Shown piece after piece: positions 55,071-64,000 of a stretch of 64,000 bases of DNA (the stretch's first letter is position 1; the number at the start of each line of letters is the position of its first letter). Both the position numbers and the translations under genes were made by a program. The notes below the pieces were generated by a model that saw nothing but the letters and a program-made list of their open reading frames with translations, made no database searches and was not told the origin of the DNA. The DNA is from Congeria kusceri (lineage: Eukaryota; Mollusca; Bivalvia; Myida; Dreissenidae), in contig CM051025.1 of the NCBI GenBank assembly GCA_027627225.1, forward strand, positions 54,132,681 to 54,196,680. The letters are read 5' to 3'.

Positions 55071-56760
55071 CCAAACCTCTGTTGATCTCAGATAATTCAG
55101 TCTTGTGCCTCTTGTTAAAGGATCGTTTAGATGATACCTAGATAGCTTACATGCTCATGTTTCATGGAATTATAACACACATGGTTGTGAGCTTGCTTGC
55201 TCATTTTTAATGGAATTATAAAAAAGAAACATGGTTGTGATTATTCCTTCTTTCTGCAGATTGTCTTCTAACGAATGCATGTTTTATATACAAACAGTGC
55301 TTACACTTGCAGGATCTGATTAAAAATGTGGAGTTTTGGTAAACCTTTTGAGGGGTGGGTTAGTTTCTTCCCCTGAAGTATGTCTGATGTCACACCCTGA
55401 ACACCAAATAATCAAAAGGTTTTTATGCTGCCGGCATCTTGATGCTGGAGGCATATAGTGATTGTCTTGTCCGTCCTTTCATCCATCTTGTCTGTGACAA
55501 GGTGAAGTAGATTTTACTGTTTCGTCTAGCACCAACACCACTTACTAAAATACTCGGATACGTACACAGTTGTTGCTTATGAACATTCCCTATCCACCCA
55601 TATCACCTAACCTCACTTTAACCTTGACCTTTACCTAATTTGGACTTATAGTATTTCAAAAGTGACATTTCTTGGTTAACTACATTTTACCGTTTCGTCT
55701 AGCACTAACACCGCTTACTACAACACTTGGATATTTACACAGTTGTTACTTATGACCATTCCCAATCCACCCATATCACCCAATCTCACCTTGACGTAAT
55801 TTGGACTAAGAAATGGGCTATCCAGCACCAACCAGGGACATGTGTGTTTATCAAACACAGAATCTCGTTTTTTCTTGATTTTTTTTTTCTACACACATTT
55901 TTGTTGGTGCTAACAACAGATTGTTTCGTTCTTTACCAGATAGCTGTTTGTGTTGACTTGATGTTGCATTATAATATTTAAAGACATCAGAACAATAGAT
56001 ATTATATATGCATTGTTATTTTCAAATGAAAAAAAGAAGAAATGATTTTCAATTTTATATATTGATGTAATAGTGTTAGTAAAAGTAGTTCATAGAAAAT
56101 GTGATTCAATGAAGTGAGCAATTAATTCATGTTATTCATTTTTCGCTTTTTTTAACAGCGATATTTTGAATGCTATTAAACATTAGACTTTGTGTAAGAT
56201 CACATTCAAGATAGTTCCAAAATGTGCCAAGTGATTGTTTTCTGTAAATTATATGCAAGGAATGTATTAAGTAGTTTTTAACTTTCCACTATAGGACAGG
56301 CTGTTATTGACATTGGCAAGGGAGCAAACTATAGGGATAGTTTGCAGCCGAAAGTCCAGCCAAAAGAAGTTTAACAGCCTAGTGAATATGTTTCAATATT
56401 GAAAACTGTAGTTTGTCAAATATAAATAACATTCTGTTGTAGTTTTTTCAAAGAAAGTGTAAGCCTTTAAGTATTTACTATTTGTATGGACACAAGTAGA
56501 AAGTTATCAACTTTAAATTTATACTTACATTTGAAGAGTCAAAGCCTTAGTTAATTCCTTGCATATGAATGTACGTGATTCTTGTCAGTTATGTTGTCTC
56601 TTGTAAAGTTTTGTTCATAATTATTTATCATTTGTGTTGTTGGAAATTTTGTTACCTTTGTTTTATAAAGGTTATTCATTCCCATATGTTAAATACCTTT
56701 TATAATTCATTCCAGTTAAGAAAATTGATGTTTTGATTTATTTTTATCTTTTGTTATTAA
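55071..56760 (+). other. Copy B 3' UTR and downstream
   Basis: No coding sequence recognised. ATTAAA occurs at 56175-56180, but no polyadenylation site can be fixed. A module-type repeat fragment (TTTTTATGCTGCCGGCATC..., TTTACTGTTTCGTCTAGCAC twice) covers about 55420-55800. Confidence 0.4.
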
Positions 56761-56766
56761 CTTTGT

Positions 56767-58071
56767 TCATACATGCCATACGTCCCGGTCTCGCCGGGAT
56801 TGTCCCGCTTTCGCGAGGTTTGTCCCGGCGTCAGATGCATTTTGTCCCGGTCAATCACAAAAATCGATATAAGTGTGCAATAAAAGTTACATTGGGCCAA
56901 CACTTTACTTCTTATCGTTAAATCCTTAATTGGTCCCTATGAAAACGATGCCCGCTAGCCGCGTGTCAACGAGGAGCAGTTATGATAATCCAAACAGTGG
57001 TTTATTCATCCTTTGTAACGCTTTTCGCGGGATGGTGGTCATAATTATAATCCGCAGTCGCTAATTGCAGTTAGTAGTCACGTGGAGGGTGTAACTGTAT
57101 GTCATAGATCAATACTGACCTATCTGAACGACAATTACGTTATCGATTCGGCTGTTTTGTTTTTCATTGTTAAAAAGGAAATGTCAACTGCATATGTTCG
57201 CCATACAGATACCTAATTTTGACGTTATGCGCTACGAACATTTTTTTTTCAAAAAGTAAAGATCCCACAGTTCTGTGAGGCTACACAGTTTTTATATGGC
57301 AGTTAATACACCCACGCTTTCCATGCGGATGACGTGACGTTGTACATGTCAGCATAATTTTCGGGCACTTTTCTTGCAGAACAAAAGATTTACATCAAGT
57401 GCAAAATGTATGTGTGAATTTTAACATTTGACTCGTTGGCATGACTTTTATGAGAAAATTGTCCCGCCGTTTTTGTTAGAACAAAGCATATATAATATAC
57501 ATTTTTTTTAATCAAGATTTTTACACTTCATTTATTATCCAATCAATACTACGAGTTCAACAGTGGTAACGATTAACAACAATTAAAGCACTAAACAAAT
57601 GCTCGTATGAACATTATTTATCGAATAAAAAAGGCCCCATAACTAGATAGTGTGTAACCTTATGATTCGAGAACAACGAGAAAAGTGGTTTGAATGTGAC
57701 GTCATTGCGCGAATCGGATGCCACTGGATATAAAACATCCGTAAATAATTTTTACTTTCAGTTTTGCAACAACAATGACGCTTTTGCTTTTAAAAGGCTA
57801 GGGTATACCGTATAAACGGTGACGATTCGTTTATTTTATTTTGTTTAAGCGTTTTCATAAAATGAAAACGTGTTAGCCTTAGTAAGCGTATAATGTATTG
57901 TATACATGTATTATGTACATGAATGATATGACAATTAATACGATTATAACGATCCATGCCCGAACCATGCGACAAAATAACAATATTAAGGTGTCCCGGT
58001 GAAAAGTCAAATGTCCCGCCAATTTTTTGGCAATGTCCCGTTTTGGCCTGAAAGAATTATGGCATGTATGA
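56767..58071. mobile_element. 1.3 kb TIR element with TGTCCCGG subterminal repeats
   Basis: Left TCATACATGCCATACGTCCC, right end on the other strand TCATACATGCCATAATTC. Flanked by CTTTGT (56761-56766, 58072-58077). Near both ends GTCCCG recurs several times in opposite orientation relative to its terminus, as subterminal binding sites do. No transposase; superfamily unassigned. Confidence 0.8.
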
Positions 58072-58077
58072 CTTTGT

Positions 58078-61076
58078 TGCTTATTGTGACTTGCATATGG
58101 TAAACCAGATTGCTCAAATATTGTTTAAGGGAGGTCACTCCAAATGTATTCAGTGTCACTTAGGAAGCAGTTACCTGTATCAGTTCTTAGGATCTGACAA
58201 TGTTTCCTGACCATAAGCTGTCATGTGAAGTTTAGGCATGATTAAGCATGCAAGAATATAATTGTCACTTTTTTCAATTACCACATCTTAAATAATAAAC
58301 ATAGTAAAAAGATTGTTGGTGATTTAGTAAAATTGTATGCTGTAAAAGTACTAAAACAATTTCTTTTTGTATTCAATAATATATTTTTTCTCTTTTTTTG
58401 GTTTTGTTCACTTTTTTTTGTAGCTATTCCTTCTAGACCTGTGTATTTGTTGATAAGCTCTAATAAACTTATTATGGTTCATAACCTAGATTTATAGAGA
58501 AAAAGATATTATGTAAAAATTTGTGATCCTTGAATTACGGTAGTTGTGTATTGGATGTTTGCGCTGTGCATCTTGCATGATGGACTTCCATGTTGTTCAT
58601 TAAAAGGAAATTAACTGGCTAAAACATGGAGATATTAATTGATTGGGATTGGATTGGCTGCAAAATGAAAAATGTATTTTGAAATTTAACTGGCTGAAAC
58701 ATTAATGACGAACATTTTCTGGCCATACCTTGAAGTAATTGATTTTTTGAATTTGCCTGGCTGAAACATGGAAACATTTTGGAATAGAACTAGTAAAAAA
58801 TATAGTTGGTAAAATATTTCAATGTATTGTGAATTATGTTAAAATGGAACTGACATGAACTTGTATCAGATTTTACCAGCCAGCCAACCAATACCAATGT
58901 GCATGGTGTGGACAATGTTATAAATGGTTACATCAATCAGTATCTCAAGAAAATATTTTTTTGGTGCTTGTTATTATTGTATTATGTTACATTAAGTACA
59001 TTTGCTGAAAACTTATTGTTTGCATAACATAGCTTTTTTCACAAATTTTGTCTATGTATTCTCGCCACATTTCTTCCTCTTTTGGTGTACATGTAAATGT
59101 GGCAGATTTATCTTGTATTGATGTCACAGGATTTTTTTTTTTACTCATTTCATGTGAATGATACAGATACTGTCATATCGACTAGATCAGATTACATTGC
59201 TGTGACAAATTTTACTTTGTTCAGTTAAATGTTCAATTTGAAGATTATTACCTATCAATTTAGGGTCTACAGTAGTTACTTATGTGAAACAATTTCCGGA
59301 TTTTCACAAAAATTTCCAAGTATGCTGTTTGTTTGTGCTCATCCAATATTCATCCTTTATATTATTATGATTCCTTGTAGAATTTCCAATTTCTGTGGAA
59401 CAATCATTTTGATTGTACATGTATGAGCTATTAGTTATTTGTGCATATAAATACATACCATCATTATTATACTGAGTTGTTAGTATATCTCAAATGTTTA
59501 TTTGTTGAAGTAGTTTTTTAACATTAGACTACTTCCATGTTCAGAGAATCTGAGAGGTTTGACAAAATTGTACTTGTTCTAATTAGCTTATTATTTTACC
59601 TAAACAGGACAATCATCCGGTGTTGAGAAATTAAGACATTGTTTGCTATAATAAAGCAACATACAGAGATACTAAGGCAAAAAAAAAAACCAAAAAAAAA
59701 ATCTGTGTTTCGGGCAACCCGACCCTACCTAGCAAAAAACCCAAACCTTAAAGTTTTTAGGAACGATTGTTTTTTCGTGAAATAGATATTCGTTGGATTT
59801 TAGATAATTTTAAATGTTTTTTTACCGAAATATGTCTTGTAAAAAAAAAGTTAAAAAAAACCTCAATCCCCACCCTACCTAACTTTTGTGAGATCGTTGC
59901 CTAAAACAAACAAATAATTTTGTTTGGCATTACTAAGAAGAGTGGTAACTTGTGAAAACAAAACATGCACATTCGTAATATTGTTGAATATCAGTTTGTG
60001 TGTGCTTCCTTAGTATACAATTGATACATAGCCCAGATAAAGTTTGTACATAAAAAATTAATCAGTTATCCAATGAATTTACCACTGAAACAATAGTTAT
60101 AATTTGAAAAAAGGCTTGTTGATCAGATATAAAAATGGATACATTCATATGGATCTATTGATTGACTTGTGTCTGAACTCTCATCAAATCATACTTATTG
60201 ACCGAGACTTTATTTATGAATGCACTAACGTGACAAGACAGGGCATATCTGTGTTTCTTCACGGAATCATGTCACAGTCTCTGGACACAGGAGTCTTGGA
60301 AGATGCGAGATGCAATGACCAGTGTCCGTATTTGTGTATCTATTTTTGTTTCTGATGGGTAACTGTGATCATGCATAAGCAGCCTCACTAGTCATTTAAT
60401 ATATTTGCCATGGTAGTAACTTATAATTGTGTTTTTGTTAGTAAGTAATTGTTTTAATTTTGATCTGTACAATTGTAAATTGTTCTTAAGCATTCACTAT
60501 ATTTAATGTCTCTAACATTAAATAAACAAACTTCAGACATATGCTTAAACTGAATAAGTGAATGCAATAGTTTCTTTCAATATTCTCACAAGATCTTTCT
60601 GAAATAAAGTTTGATTGTGTAAAGAATTATTTTGGAAATAAATGTGCCATGATAAAGCTGAAAATCAGACATGAAACTTACATGCATCATGTTACGTGAC
60701 TGACATGCTTAAACCTTGAAATTAATGTGGTCTTTTTTGTAGCCTGCAGTTGTAGATCTGAAAATAATATGTCACAAGCTCACAACACAACAACATTTGG
60801 TTTCTTTGATATATTTTTTAATGATTGCTCTTGCATTGTTCAACTATTACACATTATGTTTCTTTACATATATGCAACTTGCACATTGTTTGAATTACTA
60901 ATACAGTCAATGACTGTCTGCTAAAATGCTTATTAAAACATATATATATATATATCCTATAAATGTGACCAACCTATAGATATTATTTGTAGATGTGGTG
61001 TAATGATATTATAATAGTGTTATTTGAATTATTTCCTGTGAATAATGTATTTTTATGTGTGTGTGCTGTTGTTTTT
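58078..61076. other. Intergenic, no gene recognised
   Basis: AT-rich. Contains A/T-rich runs with CCCTACCTA motifs near 59670-59890 and a TA microsatellite near 60940. Short open frames lack any family feature. Confidence 0.4.
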
Positions 61077-62942
61077 AGCTCACCTTAGCACAAAGTGCTC
61101 ATGGTGAGCTTTTGTGAGCGCCCGTTGTCGGTCGTGCTTGTGTGTGTGTGCATGCATGCGTCGTCAACTTTTCATTAAAACAACAGCTCCTCCTAAACCA
61201 CTGGGCAGATTTTCACCAAACTTTACAGGAATGATCATTAGGTGACCCTCTTTCAAAGTTGTTCAAATCATTATGGTCCGCAGCATATGTAGGTCACCAG
61301 AGCTAAAAATAGATTTAAAAAATGTAAACTTGAAAAATCTTCTCTGAAACTGCAGAGCCCAGAAGTTTCATATGTGGTTTGTAACATCTTATAGTGGTCC
61401 TTTACAAAGATTGTTCAAACTATGCCCCTGGGGTCAAAATAGGCCACGCCCTGGGGGTCACATGGTTTATATAGAATATATAGCAAAATGACTTTACAAA
61501 TAATTTCATCTGAAACCACAAGGCCCAGAGGTTTCATATTTGGTATGTAACATCCTATAGTGGTCCTCTACAAAGATTGTTCAAATTATGCCCCAGGGGT
61601 CAAAACTGGCCACGCCCCGGGGGTCACATGGTTTATATAGAAAATATAGCAAGGCCCAGAGGTTTATATTTGGCATGTAGCATCCTTGAGTGGTCCTTTT
61701 CAAATTTTGTTTTAATTATTCCCCTGGTGTCAAAACGGGCTACGCCCCGGGGGTCACATGGTTTAGAAAGATTACATAGCAAAATGACTTTTAAAATTGT
61801 CCCCTCTGAAACCACAAGGCCCAGAGATTTCATGTTCGGTATGTAAAATCCTAAAGTGGTCCTCTACAAAGATTGTTCAAATTATGCCCCTGGGGTCAAA
61901 ACTGGCCTCGCCCCGAGGGTCACATGGTTTATATAAACATAAATAGCAAAATGTCTTTTAAAATCTTCTCTGAAACCGCAAGGCCCAGAGGTTTCATATT
62001 TGCTATGTAACATCCTATAGTGGTCCTCTACAAATATTGTTCAAATGATGCCCCTGGGGTTAAAACTGGCCACGCTGGGGGGGTCACTTGATTTATATAG
62101 ACTTAAATAGCAAAATGACTTTTAAAATCTTCCCGTCAGAAACTGCAAGTCCCAGAGGTTTCTTATTTGGTATGTAATATCATATAGTAGTCCTCTACAA
62201 AGATTGTTCAAATGATGCCCCTGGGGTCAAAACTGGTCACGCCCCGTGGGTCACATGGTTTATAACAACTTCAGTAGCAAAATTTCTTTTAAAATCATCT
62301 CTGAAACCGCAAGGCCCAGAGGTTTCGTATTTGGTATGCAACATCCTCAAGTGGTCCTCTACAAAGATTGTTCAAATTATGCCCCATGCGTAAAAACTGA
62401 CCACACCCAAGGGGTCACATGGTTTATATAGACTTAAATAGCAAAATGACTTTAAAATTCTTCTCTGAAACCGCAAGGCCTAGAGATTTCATATTTGGTA
62501 TGTAACATCCGTATAGTGCTCCTCAACAAATATTGTTCAAATTATGCCCCTTGGGTCAAATCTGGTCATTCCCGGGGGTCACATGGTTTAAATATACTTA
62601 AATAGCAAAATGACTTTAAAAATCTCCTCTGAAATGGCAACGCCCACAGTTTATACTATATTTGGCACATAACATTGCATAGTGGTCCTCTCCAAAGATG
62701 ATTCAAATTATGCCCCTGGGGTCGATTCTGGTGGCACCCAGAGGGGTCACATGCTTTATATAGACTTAAATAGCAAAGTTACTTTAATAATCTTTACCTG
62801 AAACCGCACGGCCCAGAGGTTTGTTCAAGATTGTTCATATTATGCCCCTGGGATAAAAATAAGCCATGCCTCGGGGATGCAAATTCCAATTGGGTTACAA
62901 GTTCTCAGTTGAGCCTGCTAGGGCCCTCAGGGCCCTCTTGTT
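61077..62942 (+). repeat. Module repeat, type 2 (complete copy)
   Basis: Starts AGCTCACCTTAGCACAAAG, ends with hairpin AGGGCCCTCAGGGCCC then TCTTGTT. About eleven modules with ACCGCAAGGCCCAGAGGTTT and GGGGTCACATGGTTTATATA. Confidence 0.85.
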
Positions 62943-63350
62943 TTACAATTGCCCAAGAGTTCTTTGAATGTTGTAAAAAATATTTTTATTATGGCTATTT
63001 GATGTTCCTTTTGTCATGGGCCTTTGAAAAAATTAATTTAGTTTTAATTTAAACTGTAACAGATGCATTATAGTTGACCCATTAGGGAACCAATTTCGTA
63101 CATTATAAATGTTTAACATCAAATATCTATGAAATTATCACTACCAAAGCTGTGTTCATGAGTTAAGAAAATACAATTCGGTGTTAGGGAAACCAGTGTG
63201 TGAGTCTGTAAAAAATCTTACAGTTCTTTGTTATTTAATTGTGTGTAATTTACATTAATATATGTTTGATTTCTTTGTATGTGTTGTTAACTTTCCTTGT
63301 ATAAAAAATAATATTTTAAGCCATTATTTTAATATACAAGATTATTATAT

Positions 63351-63609
63351 GAGGCGCGTCGTGGGAAAACCGGTCTTAATGCATGTGCGTAAAGTGTCAT
63401 CCCGGATTAGCCTGTGCAGTCTGCACAGGCTAATCCAGGATGGCACTTTCCGCTTTTATGGTATTTTCTGCTTCAATGAAGTGTCTTCTAACCATAAATC
63501 CACTTCAGGCAGAAAGTGTCATCCCGGATTAGCCTGTGCAGACTGCACAGGCTAATCCGGGATGACACTACGCACATGCATTAAGTCCGGTTTTCCCACG
63601 ACGCGCCAC
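63351..63609. mobile_element. Double-palindrome MITE, copy 8
   Basis: 259 bp, best-preserved copy: GAGGCGCGTCGTGGGAAAAC at left, GTTTTCCCACGACGCGCCAC-like end at right, two near-perfect palindromes (TTAGCCTGTGCAGTCTGC... and GCCTGTGCAGACTGCACAGG). Flanked by ATAT (63347-63350, 63610-63613). Confidence 0.93.
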
Positions 63610-63955
63610 ATATATACTATTAGAACCTAGAGGGTATATGTATAGATAGTCAAAATATTCTTCTGTACAAGGAATATCATCTCTGGCTATAGTGGTACCA
63701 TTATAAACAGCACATTGTTTATAATTATGCTGTGCCTATTTTGCTTATGATTATGCTGTGCCTATTGTTGTATCATTTGTTGGTTGTGAAACAAACCATT
63801 GTTATTGTAACTGCATTCATCCATTGTTGTGAGGAACATTAAAAAGATATCAGTCAGACAGATGTGTACAGTTTTCCATTTTATCTTGTAATTACAACAC
63901 AATTTTACATTATTCTTGCATTGTCAGTGTATTGTGAAGAAATTTAATAATATAT

Positions 63956-64000
63956 AAACACTGTATTATGTGAAGTTAGAATAAGACATCAAACATAGAA
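63956..64000. mobile_element. Left terminus of the 429 bp MITE, cut by window end
   Basis: The last 45 bases match the left TIR at 24985-25029 (AACACTGTATTATGTGAAGT then TAGAATAAGACATCAAACAT) with a single difference. Confidence 0.85.

Overview
This is eukaryotic nuclear DNA: AT-rich, intron-rich, with GT/AG splice sites and dense with short non-autonomous transposons. The gene content (a full voltage-sensing phosphatase with an ascidian-type voltage sensor, and a B-box/NHL protein of the kind expanded in molluscs) and the interspersed repeat types suggest a bivalve mollusc. A Dreissena-like heterodont is my best guess; the repeat assignment is from memory, so the organism call is tentative.

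Layout. 1-3545: last three coding exons (+ strand) of a first voltage-sensing phosphatase gene (VSP copy A, C2 domain), which begins upstream of the window; a Harbinger-like element sits in its intron. 5.4-7.0 kb: a short MITE and an 11-12 unit tandem array whose every unit can fold into a hairpin. 7002-10147 (- strand): a four-exon gene for a RING-less B-box, coiled-coil, NHL-propeller protein, deduced as 750 aa. 10.1-27.9 kb: intergenic, with no intact gene but a string of transposons: a 4 kb terminal-inverted-repeat (TIR) element, a hAT-like element, a 150-bp-module repeat, a foldback-like element with minisatellite termini, a long inverted repeat, a 429 bp MITE, and a dead DD34D mariner whose reading frame contains a spliceosome-type intron. 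27908-55070 (+ strand): a second, complete VSP gene (copy B). Its exons join in phase to a 569-aa protein with S1-S4 voltage sensor, PTEN-like phosphatase (CKGGKGRTG) and C2 domain. 55-64 kb: non-coding sequence with further TIR elements, ending in the first 45 bp of a second copy of the 429 bp MITE.

The most interesting observations concern copy B. (1) It carries two adjacent 99-bp exons of identical phase, each encoding a different S3 segment of the voltage sensor, so the gene can probably make two sensors by alternative splicing. (2) The end of the S4 exon, with its splice donor, is tandemly copied four times (40-bp unit). (3) The intron before exon 11 is filled by roughly 30 copies of a 34-bp unit that resembles the true splice acceptor and the first bases of the exon.

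Repeats. Eight copies of one double-palindrome MITE are present; the seven with both ends are flanked by 4-bp duplications of the form ANNT. Several long module-based repeats share a rule at their 3' end: a GC-rich hairpin followed directly by TCTTGTT or a close variant. One is inserted cleanly inside another. Exons and introns were inferred by reading splice sites and matching family structure; no transcript data or database search was available.
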